Shown here in pieces: positions 21,045 through 33,156 of a stretch of DNA of 64,000 nt (positions are counted from its first letter, which is position 1; each line of letters starts with the position of its first letter). Below the pieces are notes generated by a model. It did not search any database and was not told the DNA's origin. It saw only the letters and a program-made list of their open reading frames with translations. The DNA comes from Sweltsa coloradensis (Eukaryota > Arthropoda > Insecta > Plecoptera > Chloroperlidae): NCBI GenBank assembly GCA_024449915.1, contig JAMZAV010000446.1:124001-188000 (forward strand), written 5' to 3'. The translations under genes and the position numbers were made by a program.

Positions 21045-21398
21045 ATGGAGACTCAGTCAATACAAATCATCATCATCTATAATTCTGCAGTTATTCCCAT
21101 CTTTAATGTTACCAACAAGTTTTATTTATTAAGATGAAAGAAAATGTAACCATTATGAGAATGAAGATAGTAGCGACCATTTGACACAAATCACGTGTCA
21201 AAGACATATCTGCTGCGAGCGTGCACCAGTGCCGGCCGAGAACTCTTGTGTGGATGTTTGCACCCCTGTCGCGGAACCCTGTTCGCGGGGTTGGCAAGTT
21301 TGTTACTCTGGCCAGGCAACGATCGGATCTATACTTTGCTCTCGCCAAACTCGTCTGTGAAGCCAGTGTAGCCAACATCAAACACATATGCCGAAAAT
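21045..21398. other. No recognisable gene; balanced composition
   Basis: 21180-21380 is less AT-rich and open in two frames (for example 21109-21387 minus), but the peptides match nothing I know and no splice signals stand out. Confidence 0.3.
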
Positions 21399-21802
21399 GT
21401 GGGTGGTTCGTTGATCGTGTGGTTATTCTCTGATTTCAATGCAGAAGGTATCGGTTTCGAATCCCGCTTAGGTTAAATATTTTTAGCTTCTGATGTGGAT
21501 TTCAATTCATCTCTCTTTGGCTTAAGAAATGTGTAAAGGGGGATTAAGTGCCGTCCTAGCAACAAGGCACAAACTAATTCTAAGGTTTGTTCCGAATTAG
21601 TCTTGTTGATTCTGGCGCTGCTTGCGGGTGGAATCGTGTCCAGCTTGATTGATCGGTGTTTCGATTTGTGTTCGCGTATCGCTTGTTGATGGTGTCGGCG
21701 CCGACAGGGTTGGCTTGGTCTGCTTTAAATTAATGTTGTCCCTAACTTAAAATCAGTTATGTGACTGAATGGGTAGACTCCATAACCACGAATTTATGTC
21801 TT
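21399..21802 (+). mobile_element. SINE-A, near full length
   Basis: The head is GGTGGTTCGTTGATCGTGTGG and GTTTCGAATCCCGC. The body has CCGTCCTAGCAACAAGGCAC, TTGATTCTGGCGCTGCTTGC, GAATCGTGTCCAGCTTGATT and GGCGCCGACAGGGTTGGCTT. The 3' hairpin is AAAATCAGTTATGTGACTGA then ATGGGTAGACTC. Confidence 0.8.
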
Positions 21803-22237
21803 AATTTGATCTAATTAATGATTTTTCACTATACTCGCATTGAAGGCCCATCCACATACATACAAACCAAGGAAAGAACATAATGTCTATTTACCTTCCC
21901 AGCTCTTCTATGGTTCCTTGTTGTTTTCTAGTCTATGAATAAAGTCAAAACGCGATAAGCAACAATATCAGCCGTCGTTTTGTACAGTCTGAACAATGGT
22001 TGCTTCCTACCCTAGACAGATCTAGATGTCTCCTCGGCTTAGGATTATGAACTCACCACTCATAATCCTTTGCAGCAACAAATCTTGCTCGAATAAGTAG
22101 GGCTCTCTCTCTTCTATTATTGTACGAGTATAATGAAATAACTACTCATGTTCAGCTTCCAACCAATATGTTCGTTTCATAATAAACGTTTGGTTGGGAG
22201 ATTATTCCTCGCTGGCCTTAATCCCTCTCTCTCTGCG

Positions 22238-22239
22238 TC

Positions 22240-22320
<81 letters not shown>
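22238..22320 (+). repeat. Compound microsatellite (TCTG)n(TC)n
   Basis: About eleven TCTG units pass into about eighteen TC units; C/T-rich sequence continues to about 22410. Two overlapping frames across it are low-complexity artefacts. Confidence 0.95.
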
Positions 22321-22322
<2 letters not shown>

Positions 22323-22793
22323 CCGCCCCTCTCCGCCTCTCTTTCTGTCTGCTGTCTTCCTCTCTCTCTCCCCTTCTCCCTCCTCCCCCCATTGCTCTCT
22401 ATTTCACTCTATCCTTCGCTCTTTTTACAATGTCCTAGCACCATAAGCAATAGGTCCTTCAAACATGCTTAGGTCTATTTCTAAATTATATCCACAGCAT
22501 CACGATGGCATTAAAAGTTAAACGTGTATTCACCCACTTAACGAAGAAATACATTTGACATGGGCTAATTAGAAATGAATTTACCAAAAATTAAAATAAA
22601 TCGGATTCATTATGACCCGGGAAAAATAGTTTAAGTTGGTCATTTTCAAGCTAGGTCAAAACATTCTGCAATCATCTCTCATGACTGGTGGGTGCGGGTA
22701 TCGGACATTTCGCGTAGAGTCATGAATATGAGGGTCGACTCGATTGTCAAAAAATATACTCGATTTTTGGTTAACAAACATTTTTTTAAAGTT
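22321..22793. other. No recognisable gene
   Basis: C/T-rich to 22410, then AT-rich. Nothing assignable. Confidence 0.4.
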
Positions 22794-22846
22794 TGGTGGA
22801 GGTGCCGGTCCAGGATTTACATACTGTATTGGTGGAGGTGCCGGTC
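22794..22846 (+). repeat. Two copies of the 18-bp tRNA-end-like motif, 36 bp apart
   Basis: TGGTGGAGGTGCCGGTC occurs at 22794-22810 and 22830-22846. The second continues CAGTAATTTTTCATTT, close to the sequence that follows the reversed motif at 905 (CAGTCAATTTTTTATTT), so a slightly longer unit is shared by those two. Confidence 0.85.
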
Positions 22847-23484
22847 CAGTAATTTTTCATTTCAATCTTATACAAAATGCCATTTAATAAAATACCGACA
22901 ATAGAAAACGAATTGGAATTATGTCATAATCTTGTTTACATTATTGCTAACTTATTTTACATAATGTAACATTAAATTGTCAATCTGTATATAAGCAAAA
23001 ACGTATTGAAGAACAATAGAAAATAATAATTTTTTGAACCATTAAGTTAAATATCGGTCTCTTTTGAAACTATATCTTTGTTTTGATTCTAAAATAAATG
23101 TTTACCTGGGAACGATTAATGGCCTGATTTATGACGAACCAACATCACACAATAATAACTCTGCTACTATCAGATGGGTTTCTGAGCCTTGCTATGTTTA
23201 TGTGTACGATTGTCTTTAAGACTCTATGTGTAACTTGAACTAGGATATCCGGCTCTGGCGTACCTAACACACTCAAAGTTAATTTATTTATTATATTTTA
23301 TTTTATTTTCGTCTAAGTTGATTCTATCAATGCTCTTTTTGCTGTAGGTAATCGTGATTTAAGTACCGATAACTTATCGACTCTTCTCCCCAGAGATTTA
23401 AATTTGTTTATAAACCACTTTATATAACTAATAACTTTGTTGACTCAGAACCCCCACATTGATTAACCTCGTGTGGCTACGTTC
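22847..23484. other. No recognisable gene
   Basis: AT-rich DNA; no exon or repeat that I can name. Confidence 0.4.
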
Positions 23485-23665
23485 TTGCCCGGCACTGTAC
23501 CCCGACTTCAGCTTTCTCTCACGTGACATGCAACTCTGTTGTTCTCTTGCCCGGCACTGTACCCCGACTTCAGCTTTCTCTCACGTGACATGCAACTCTG
23601 TTGTTCTCTTCCGGCACTGTACCCCGACTTCAGCTTTCTCTCACGTGACATGCAACTCTGTTGTT
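23485..23665 (+). repeat. Three tandem copies of a 60-62 bp unit
   Basis: CCCGGCACTGTACCCCGACT ... CTCACGTGACATGCAACTCT repeats with starts at 23488, 23550 and 23610. The third unit lacks two bases. Near-identity points to recent duplication. Each unit contains TCACGTGA, an E-box palindrome. The 80-codon frame across it shifts phase between units, so it is not evidence of a protein. Confidence 0.9.
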
Positions 23666-23850
23666 GTAATCTACGATACTTGGAGCGAACACGGCGACTA
23701 GTGGTGTAGGCCGGGTAGCTGCAGGGTGGTGGTAAAGCCAAGGGTATCTTAGAATCTGATTGAGAGCTAGATCCTTTCCGCAAGAGATCGATACTTCTTT
23801 ACTGATTGGCACAGACTAACATATTCATAAAACTGTGATGATCACTGTCC

Positions 23851-24025
23851 ATACCACTGATTGCTTTATTTCCTAATAAAATATCGATTTTTGGTTGGTT
23901 ATCGCTCACTCGTCGATTGTGTCGGGGATTACAGGGTTGGCTTGGTCGCTTTGATTTACTGTCCCCCACTGAAAATCAGTTATATAACTGAGTGGGTAGA
24001 CTCTAAATACCATTTTATTTTATTT
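23851..24025 (+). mobile_element. SINE-A, 3' half
   Basis: It starts within the body (GTCCATACCACTGATTGC) and runs through ATATCGATTTTTGGTTGGTT, ATCGCTCACTCGTCG and GGGTTGGCTTGGTCGC to the intact 3' hairpin (CCCACTGAAAATCAGTTATA ... ACTGAGTGGGTAGACTC). 5' truncation is typical of retroposition. Confidence 0.8.
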
Positions 24026-24169
24026 ATTTATATTATCGATACAATGGTGTGGCAATGGTGGACATTGTTTTGCTCTATAAAATTGTGAATAACTGACTCG
24101 CCTCTAATCGAGTCATTGAACTACCGTCCGTGTGCCACCGAGGAATACACGTATTTATAAACTGTTTCA

Positions 24170-24582
24170 ACTTCCCTCCAGCCGCATTCATGTGCACAAG
24201 TATTCCTGTTTGATAAAGTTGCAGATTACGTATAACAATCTTTTATCGTTGAACAGGCTTCAGTTAGATTTTCACAATAGTAATATGCATAGCATTCGTA
24301 ATCAAGTAAAGGAAATAATTGGTAACTAACTTCAATAATCTCTTTAGTCACTCCTTCACGCACATACAATTTATATTTATACTTACACACTCACTCACAC
24401 AATCATACACTCAAACATACATACAACACTTCTCATATACATGTATACGTATATTATTTTATAGTCATCTTTCTCAAATTGAATTGTTAGGTTATATATT
24501 TTGTTTTGTAACCCTATGTAATGTTTGATAAATTTCACTCGTGGGACATTGCGTCCTGTTGTAATGTGGCCACAAATAAACA
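24170..24582 (+). mobile_element. LINE 3' end (ORF tail and UTR), family 2
   Basis: A short open frame ends with NRLQLDFHNSNMHSIRNQ and VKEIIGN at 24327, then a CA-rich UTR (ACACTCACTCACACAATC) leads to TGTAATGTGGCCACAAATAA at 24559-24580. The same UTR order is found reversed at 43078-43445, including the terminal GTAATGTGGCCACAAATAAA. This supports a shared LINE 3' end; the clade is not known, and assigning the open frame to ORF2 is an inference. Confidence 0.5.
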
Positions 24583-24814
24583 AGTTAGCTTGTTCGAAAC
24601 TGTATTTCCAAAATGTTCAATAGCAGAATTGCCGTACGGTGAAAATTACTTTTTTGGAAGGATATCCGCTGTAAGGTAGTGTAGACATCGGTTTTACCCG
24701 GTGTGACCCTCTAAAAGAAACGAAGTAGGTTTACCATTTAGAGTTAATACGATGTGAAAATGTAAGACGTCTCAATCTAACAACTGAAACGATTGAACCT
24801 TCAGTCAGGATTGC

Positions 24815-25220
24815 CGGATGTGACATTCAAACTTAACACGAGATAAAATGTATAAAAGTACAGGGTTCAATTCCCGCTATAGGCAGAATATTTTTTACTT
24901 CAGATTTGGACTTAAGTCCATCAGTTCTTGGCTTAGGAATTTGAAAACGTTGACTTTGGAGCCGTCCTAGCAACAAGGTTCTTAATAAATTCTAAGGTTA
25001 TTCCGAATTAGCCTCGTTGATTCTCGCGCTTAGTGAAATCGTGTCCAGCCTGATTGATCGGTGTTTCCTACTTAAATATGTCGGTCTCTAGTTGGTAATT
25101 GTTCGCTCGTCTACGGTGTCGGCGCCTACAGGGTTGGCTTGGTCGGCTTTAAATTTAATTTCTCCCACTGACTGAGTGGGAAGACTTTAAATACCAATGT
25201 ATTTATTTTTATTAAAACGA
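24815..25220 (+). mobile_element. SINE-A with damaged head
   Basis: Only the B-box half of the head is clear (AGGGTTCAATTCCCGC at 24862). The body is well kept: GGACTTAAGTCCATCAGTTC, GCCGTCCTAGCAACAAGG, AGCCTGATTGATCGGTGTTT and GCGCCTACAGGGTTGGCTTG. The 3' hairpin has lost its first strand (CCCACTGACTGAGTGGGAAG). A SINE-C scrap (CCTTCAGTCAGGATTG) precedes it at about 24798. Confidence 0.7.
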
Positions 25221-26680
25221 ATATCGATTTAATATCAACCAAACAAATATAAACTTGATTACTATCAATTTATGTTACCCTAGGTGGTTATAGTAATATT
25301 TGAGTATCAGTTACGTTTCTGGTGGTTGCATGAACATATTTGGTAACGTTTGTGGTACCGTCATAATTAAAGATAAATTACATCAATCAACAATCCAAAG
25401 TTACCGTGTTGACTGGTTTTAAAAGTGTGGCAGAAATATGCATTATTTTAACATAACTTGGATCTATATCGAATCAACACGTGATAGTTGGCCTAATCGA
25501 GGTAAAATGAACCGAACTGAATTAATTATTACGTAAAAGTCTTTTGTATAACGGCTATGTTATTGTGTGAAATATTTTTAGGCAATTTGGATCTCTAATC
25601 ATCAACCTACGAAATCTTAAGTGGGTTATGGCATCATTTGTAACCTTCTATATGATGCGTGTGCTGCTTATAACAACTCAATAGTCAAGAGCGAAAGTTA
25701 GTCAAAACTTGAATGTGCTTTAGGTTCATTGATTTTAGAAAGCATTTTTCATCAGAGTGTTTCAAGATTTTGTGCTCAGCTTTTTTCGACAGCTAAGATT
25801 TTAAGCACGAAAAAGTCTCCAAAAGTTTGGATTCAAGAAAGTTTTGGAGTGAAATAAATTCTCGTCTCGAATTCTCTGTTTTTACTAGAATTAACTCGGT
25901 TGGAAATGTACGCTGTCTAAAGCTGCGTAATGGAAGCGAAGCTGGGACGTGGATTCTTCTCAATATATAATCACCCGGTTGAATGAAGTTGTACAGGGGT
26001 AACGAGACGATTATTCTTGTTCAGCTCGTACAAGTCTCTCATTTAGTTTGTTTTGTGTAACTTACAGATGTAGAATGTACGCACTGTTTGTACGACTGAA
26101 GACTATATCTCGAACTCAATATCTTAGTAGAAAAGTGCACAATACTCGATTAACAATACCAGTGATATATTTCTTAACAGATTTTAAGTGTTTTAGCAAA
26201 ATATTTGCTAGCGTCGACGCCGTTTCTTGTTGGTTTTTAATGTATTATGACAAGGATAAACAATAAAATGAAGCCAGTTATTATCTGATTGATACCAAAA
26301 CTTAGCATAAAAGTTATGGTCATGTATATACAGCCTTCTAAAGACGCACATTTAAAAGAAACAAAACAATCACACAGAATTATATATATTTTTTATATTT
26401 TTTTTTTAATAATTGAAATTAAATTCTAGGATTTAAGTTTTTGTAAAATCATAAAAATTGGTAAATTTCGGTATTTATTTGTGGCTAATCCGAAATACTG
26501 TTTAGTAATATTAGTTTATAATATTAGTTTTATATTAGTTTAGTAATATTTGAATATCGAAGAGTGACCATTTCCTTGCTCGACAGCGACGCAAATTGCA
26601 TATTAACTGGATGCAGAAAAAGTTCACCAACAACCTCAATTAGTTATTGTTGACCTTCGTTATTGTAGCTTACCTCTTAT
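25221..26680. other. No recognisable gene
   Basis: AT-rich DNA. ORFs at 26048-26266 and nearby have no recognisable family and no splice context. A short ATATTAGTTT triplication lies near 26508-26540. Confidence 0.4.
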
Positions 26681-28057
26681 TAATCCTGTCAAATAAGATC
26701 GTATATTGACGTTTGGAGGAAAAAATTGCGATGTCGCTGAATTTTGCAGAGTCCTTCCGTAAAGGATACTTATCAACATACTAAAACTCCCCTACAATCG
26801 GACGGTAGCTTCGTTCGCCATATTGGAAAATGGCGGCCAAAAAGTGATTGTTATCGAATATCTCCAAATTTGTTTGAGATAGACAAAATATCTCAATGGC
26901 AAAAATATTCCCCATTTAATTCCCTACAAAACAGGTGTCTTCTATAGTTTTGGTAGGGGCAAAGGTTACGTCACAAAATCGTGGTTTATATGTTGCTTAT
27001 TGGAGTACCAGCTAATTTCCAAATTTTCACGCCCAGCATCAAACAATGCCCGGTAAATCCGTAAGAAATCGATTTAAATACAAAAGGACTTTTGTACGGG
27101 GTTCATGAAAGCTTCCATTAGTATTTTAAAAATCAGTTCTGCGAAATCGGATTTTGCATTTACCCGGAATTTGGGTTTTTCCATTGTTGGCATTTCCTAA
27201 AAAATGCCATATTTTACTGTCCATTATTAAGCACTAAATAGCATTGGAAGAAAAATTCTTTCTTTGCACATTGCAATGACTCAAATAATGATCCGATTAC
27301 AACCAAAGTTTAAATCCAATATGGCTGCTAATTCCTAATATCCACAACATACAAGTGAATTATGTAGCAAAAAGAGTGTAAAAACAGCACGAAAACAGTA
27401 TTCATATTGTGAATATTAGGAATTAGCAGCCATATTGGATTTAAACTTTGGTTGTAATCGGATCATTATTTAAGTCATTTCAATGTGCGTAGAAATAATT
27501 TTTCCTCCAATGCTATTTAGTGCTTAATAATGGACAGTAAAATATGGCATTTTTAGAAATGCCAAACAATGGAAAAAACTCAAATTCCGGATAAATGTAA
27601 AATCCGATTTCGCAGAACTGATTTTTAAAATACTAATGGAAGCTTTCATGAACCCCGTACAAAAGTCCTTTGTATTTAAATCGATTTCTTACGGATTTAC
27701 CGGGCATTGTTTGATGTGGGCGTGAAAATTTGGAAATTAGCTGGTACTCCAATAAGCAACATAAAAACCACGATTTGTGACGTAACCTTTGCCCCTACCA
27801 AAACTATAGAAGACACCGTTTTGTAGGGAATTAAATGGGGAATATTTTGCTATTGAGATATTTTGTCTATCTCAAACAAATTTGGAGATATTCGATAACA
27901 ATCACTTTTCGGCCGCCATTTTCCAATATGGCGGCCGAAGCTCCAGTCCGATTGTAGGGAGTTTTAGTATGTTGATAAGTATCCTTTAAGGAAGGTCTCT
28001 GCGAAAATTCAGCGACATCGCAATTTTTTCCTCCAAAAATCTTATTTGACAGGATTA
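26681..28057. mobile_element. 1.38 kb foldback element with about 650 bp inverted arms
   Basis: Left arm about 26682-27346 and right arm about 27408-28056 are inverted copies over almost their full length, with a 61-base centre. The ends are ATCCTGTCAAATAAGAT and its complement, with TA outside both, which fits a TA target but is ambiguous because the palindrome itself extends. Small indels and substitutions separate the arms. No transposase is encoded; the arms carry conserved words such as AAAATGGCGGCC and TTTACCGGGCATTGTTTGAT. It looks like a long-TIR non-autonomous transposon or an inverted duplication. Confidence 0.88.
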
Positions 28058-28776
28058 TATCGAGAATTTGGAAGTTATGCAAGAAATGGTGGGAAGAGCA
28101 TCAAAGAAACACACACAAAACCATACAACAACTTGATTATACCCTGTTGAATCCTATTATATCCCTTTCAAGGGTAGGGAAGGCTTTATATACCCCTTCT
28201 AGCCTACATTCGCATTACTTAAAGAATGAAATTTACATTGATATTTTTATGAGTGATGAATTGAACGTGTACAGCGGGCTATTTGCCTCACAGGAAGCTG
28301 AAAAAATAAATACTAAGATTGACAAATTGTTTTATTTTCGCGAAAAGTCACCATGCAGCAAAATATTGTAAATTCGTTCATTTTCGTCCCATTATTTAAC
28401 CGTTTTGTAAGCTCATCGTCATCGTTATAGCTGAGCCACATTCTAAGCGAGTTTTATCTAGATCATCGTGAACATCAATAACTTGAAGTTTGTACGGGTG
28501 TCGGCGATTGTGCCCTGTCAGGGACGGAGTTTTAATAACACCACGAGACGAATGGGAACCCTCATTATAAATGAGACCCTACCCTGATGCTACATTTACA
28601 TAATTCTAGATTCTGTTATTTTTTTCCTTGGAGACAAACTCGCCATGTTTTGGATGAAAACTGCGCATAGCTAATGGGGGGTGGGGGGGGGGGGGTATAA
28701 TTGCATAGCCAGCGTGACTGTGTCATTTTGTCAAACCTTGTGCAACGAACGCGTTCAAATATTCAATTAACTGTAG
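28058..28776. other. No recognisable gene
   Basis: Nothing assignable except a G-rich run at about 28676-28696 (two G runs split by one T). Confidence 0.4.
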
Positions 28777-28953
28777 TTTATTTATTTTATTTATTTAACG
28801 TCTATCCTATTCAGTTAAAAACTGATTTACAGAGGATTCATTTCATTGTTTGTCTGCATCTATGTAATAACATTTGTTTAATTGTCCTCTTTTGTAAATC
28901 AGTTTTTAACTGAATAGGATAGACGTTAATAAATAAATAAATAAAATAAATAA
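28777..28953. mobile_element. Foldback MITE-like element
   Basis: Arms 28777-28831 and 28893-28953 are near-perfect inverted repeats (TTTATTTATTTAACGTCTAT, CCTATTCAGTTAAAAACTGA, TTTACA). Each arm holds its own small palindrome CAGTTAAAAACTG. A degraded relative is at 45190-45355. Confidence 0.8.
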
Positions 28954-29378
28954 ATGCAGTACAGATTTTCACTATGGAATACTTCAAATTTGTCTATTTT
29001 GAGTGGTTTGATCTAATCAATGCCAAACAAAAATATTTGTGTACATTAAACTAATATGTTTTTTTGTAGGTGTGTGTCAAAGTAACGACTTGTTGTTAGA
29101 GAAGATACAAAATTCACATATTGTACAAATCGAATTACAAAACACAATATTTTAATTCTCCATAGTTATTTATATTTTAAAATATTTTTATTTGAAATTT
29201 TAAATGTTTAACAAAAATAAGAAAAATCAAATTTAAAAAATGCGAATACAAATTAAATTTTGACCAACAATATTCCCCTTATTTAAAATATAACTTTTAT
29301 AATAATAATGAAGATATAATGATTAAATAGAAAATCTTTTAAAACCTTTCTTTCATAAATGAACAAAATGATTATTTT

Positions 29379-29395
29379 TGGTGGAGGTGCCGGTC
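29379..29395 (+). repeat. 18-bp tRNA-end-like motif, single copy
   Basis: TGGTGGAGGTGCCGGTC follows a T run and lies about 30 bp upstream of a NRF-1-like palindrome. No LTR or SINE is recognisable beside it. Confidence 0.85.
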
Positions 29396-29424
29396 TTGCG
29401 TAGTTTTAATTGCAACCATGCGGG

Positions 29425-29480
29425 TTGGCGCATGCGCGTGAGTGACAATACGACCACGTGATTGATAAGCACCAATCAGG
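29425..29480. promoter_or_regulatory. Promoter-like cluster: NRF-1-like, E-box, CCAAT
   Basis: GCGCATGCGC at 29428-29437, CACGTG at 29455-29460 and CCAAT at 29472-29476 lie within 50 bp in otherwise AT-rich DNA. Together they resemble a TATA-less animal promoter. No first exon is identified on either side, so function is only a suggestion. Confidence 0.3.
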
Positions 29481-31479
29481 AAACCACCTTTGGCATCGAT
29501 AAAATATGTTGACAAATCAGCTTTAATACCAGTATTTACAGTATCAGGTTGTAGTCTACACCCTATTTATTGGCACTATTCTGTTTTATGTGGGTCACGT
29601 AATGTATTGTTATAATATTTAGGTAAATTTAATAGCACAAAAATAATGTTATGTTTAAAAAACTAAAAATTATGTTTGCACATTTCGTTTAAAGTCGTAT
29701 TCATCCGCTAAACTTCAAAAACAAATTTTACACATAACTAGTTATTAGTGAGCTGGGAACTCTATGCCCATGCTCTGTTTCTTGTTTTTTAATAATAAAA
29801 ATACTTTAATTTATTTATTTAAGAACACATTTAGTTCCAAAAATTGCATTTTATTATTAGAGTAGGCCAATAGTAGAGCTTTGTAACGTTACCCTCGTGT
29901 TTGAATGTTTGGACTTTCTGCGTTGGACGCGTTCAAAACCCTAAACTAAATCGATCGAGGAAGAGACAGTGCCAATTATTTAATTTAGATTTTCGCCACT
30001 CTTTCCAAAACTTTCCAATGTAAGTCTTAAAAGTTTTATAAAGTCGTTACTTTGGGAATAGTTACTTGCGAAAGTTGAGTAATTGAAACTGTCGTGTTAA
30101 ATGTTTAAATATCAAGTTTTTCTTTGAAAACAACGCTCTCGAGAGCGACTCTGGGTAAATATTAGATCTAGAACAGAACTCAGATGCAGGCTAAGTCCCA
30201 CGTTGATAGAACAACACAACTAAATAATGACGACATCGGACGTGTCTTAAAATATTTATCAATGTAAATAATAAACTGGGAACTATTAAATACAAGTCTA
30301 TAGCCAGGCAATTCGTAAAAAGTGCTCTTGTAGCAAATATAATTAACGTGGTCCTAAGTTCTCTGGCTTAGCTTCGAAGACTAGTTTGAAACTAAAAACA
30401 ACGGCGCCCACAGACAGAACTAATACCGGGTATTCCATCTCGTCACTGTCAGTTTACACGGTTGCCACGTCTCATCGATCTACGCTCTCTTGACGTTTCT
30501 TGCCGCCTCCTCTTTCTTTCAGTGTATAATACCTTGAGGAAGCTTAGGAACAATCTCATAGGAAAACGATTAACATGTCCTTTAGTCATTGCACGTACGT
30601 ATGTTTTTCACATAAGAATAGAAACGTATTTTTCCAAATTGTGGCATATCAGCACTCTACAAAAATCGCAACAAGATGATATAAAAGGCTTCTGCGTTTG
30701 GGGTAAATTACCGTTGAAAAAACACTTCAAACTATAATCATTGGAGCTACCCTCGGAGGATTTCATTGACTGAATAGTGTTGCCAATCGATAATCGTTAC
30801 GATCTACGACTGACCAATCATAAATCGTTGTTTCACTATGACGCGCTGATAACATTTTAGTAATAACCAGAGTCTTGGATATCTTAAAGCAACAACAATT
30901 ACTTACGAGGCGTGTGAACCGGGCTAAATAATTTATTACAGTTTTTTTGCAGTTCACTGACACGTACGCAGTACATATAGGCCTATGGGACATAATGCAT
31001 GGCAGTTATGGTACAACAAAATAATAAGAAATACACAAACATAATACAAAATATGAATAATCCGGAACAGGTTCTTGAGAGCCAGTTTGAGCTCTACATT
31101 TAATTGTGATTATTTTTTAACACGCCAGTTAAAGTGTCACATGAATACAATTTTTAATACCAAACTTAAATGATAAACAATGTTATTTTTCCTGTGAGAT
31201 AGTTCTATAATTTTTGTTTAACAAAGCCAAAAAATGTATTGAAAGATACACGACTATACCCAAATCAAATCTTAGCGCACCGTCGTCGAAGAATGTGGAT
31301 GAATCGTGCCTGGTCCACAGTCTTATCCTGAAGAACTCGGCTCCTAACTCCTGGATGCATTATGCAGGGTTGTATACCCCAGTCTAGACTCCAGAGGCTA
31401 TTAACATCTTGCCGAGCTATCTAAAGTGCGAGTGAGGTTTCACGATTTTATCCACTCTCTGCTACCTTGACTCGCGCAG
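29481..31479. other. No recognisable gene
   Basis: Two kilobases without a supported exon. Frames at 30462-30737 and 30763-30993 have no family I know. TAGGCCTA lies at 30978-30985. Confidence 0.35.
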
Positions 31480-32115
31480 TATTCACCCGCTAAACTAAAA
31501 ATATATTTCATTCGGGCTAACTAGTAGTGGATTTAGAGTAACAGAAAAAATATTGCGTCCATCATGACGAGAAAAAAATTGGCAAACTTAGTAGCTTTCG
31601 AGCTAGGTCCCATTGGCAAAAATCTCCCATAAGAAAAAAACATGGGGATGATATTTATGCCCCGTGACCTTGAAGGATTTTAATGCCAAAAAATATTGGC
31701 CATAATTTTCGTACTCGACTCCATTTTCTTCTACGATTTGTTTGTGTAATTTGTCAAGTGTTTCGGTAAAAATATGCTGATTACTAAGAAGATGTGTGAT
31801 TTCGGAATGCATATTTTAGCATGTTTGAGTGTATATTTGTGCACAGTTTCAAGACACGATTTTATTGATTTTATAAAGGCCAATTTTAGATTGGTACTAT
31901 GCTCTAGCATGTTTTAAAACATAGCAGGTTTGAAGTCGATTAAAAAAATTTCACAAAACACCAATTTTCGCAGATTTCACGGTCAATCATCATACCTAAA
32001 ACATTCGTGTAAAATCACAGCTACAAGATACAATAATTTGTAAAATGTCATTTAAGGTTGTATTTTGCTTGAGTTTATGTGGTAGAAATTATTTTTTGGG
32101 GGGTAATAGTCTCCC
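31480..32115 (+). repeat. G-family dispersed repeat, copy 2
   Basis: It matches copy 1 from CCGCTAAACTAAAAATATAT through GAGCTAGGTCCCATTGGCAA, TGCCCCGTGACCTTGAAGG and AGATTGGTACTATGCTCTAG to the TATTTTTTGGGG end. It carries its own small indels. Confidence 0.75.
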
Positions 32116-33156
32116 AATTGTTAAAGATCATAAGACAGTAATAAAGTCAACATTTTATGATTGATGTAATAGAAACTCATGGAAACTATACGTGGAGTTA
32201 TAAAGCGTTAATATTAACGACTACGCCCTGTCTTAAATATAATTCTTCCCTGCTATACTTCGAAACACCATTGACTGCTACTCCCTCTTAAAGATGTTCT
32301 AGTCGATCTTGTTACAGAGGGATGGGGTGTAAGCCTCAGAGAACGAGGCAGCTATGTAGGTAGGCATGTCTAGGCTCTTGTGAAGATAGAGGGGAATATT
32401 CACAAAGGAAAGAGGAGGAGCACGAGCTGAAAGTTGAGAGGGAAGAAAATAAGGGGGAATTACGGGAAATGTTGTGTCTGGAATCAACAGCGTTGACTGG
32501 AGAATACGATGAATAAGATATGGAAGAGGATTTGAAGGTGTGATTAACAATGCTTAGTTGAATAGAACACAACGGTTTCGTTCCTTTGTAGCGAGTTAAA
32601 TAAAATTTTCCGGGCAGGTTTCCGCGGAAAATATTGAAAATGTATTGGTTCTTGTTATAACGTTTTCTAGTGTTTCTTTAATTAACACCCATTTAGCCGA
32701 AATGTCCATTTAAATGGACAATAACAGGTTATATTTTAATTTGATGTAAAATGCAGTTTATTTTATTTTACTTTATTTAAAAAAAAACTATTTTGTGAAA
32801 ATTTAACTGTTTGTTTCATTTCTTTTAAATGGGACGAATAATACCAGAAAACCGTAAAACGAAAAACAAACGATATATATATTTTTCTTTCCGGGATATG
32901 TAATATATTTCTAGTATGCAGGTATTTGAGGTACAGTAAATCCAAAATAAAAAAACAATAATTAAGATTTTTTGTTCAAATGAACTTTGCTTTCATTCTT
33001 TAACAAAAATGTCCCGAAATTCCCTAAATATCACGATGATTTTTCATTCTTAGAAAATAATACAAAATGTTAATTATCAGTTTAAAATTACCTTATTTGA
33101 GCGAATTCAATTCAGGTCTGAATCGGTCCCATTCAAAACAATGAGTAGACGAGCGA
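32116..33156. other. No recognisable gene
   Basis: A purine-rich stretch at about 32310-32540 (open on the minus strand as a Ser/Pro-rich peptide) gives no family. The remainder is AT-rich. Confidence 0.35.

Noticed and set aside
22148..22472. Open frames of 71-96 codons over the microsatellite
   Set aside because: They are translations of (TCTG)n(TC)n low-complexity DNA.
23459..23701. 80-codon frame over the 62 bp tandem repeat
   Set aside because: The same DNA unit is read in different frames in successive copies, so it is not a repeated protein motif.
31603..31812. 69-codon minus frame in G-family copy 2 as a gene
   Set aside because: Corresponding positions in the other copies carry stops or shifts, and the region is a dispersed repeat.
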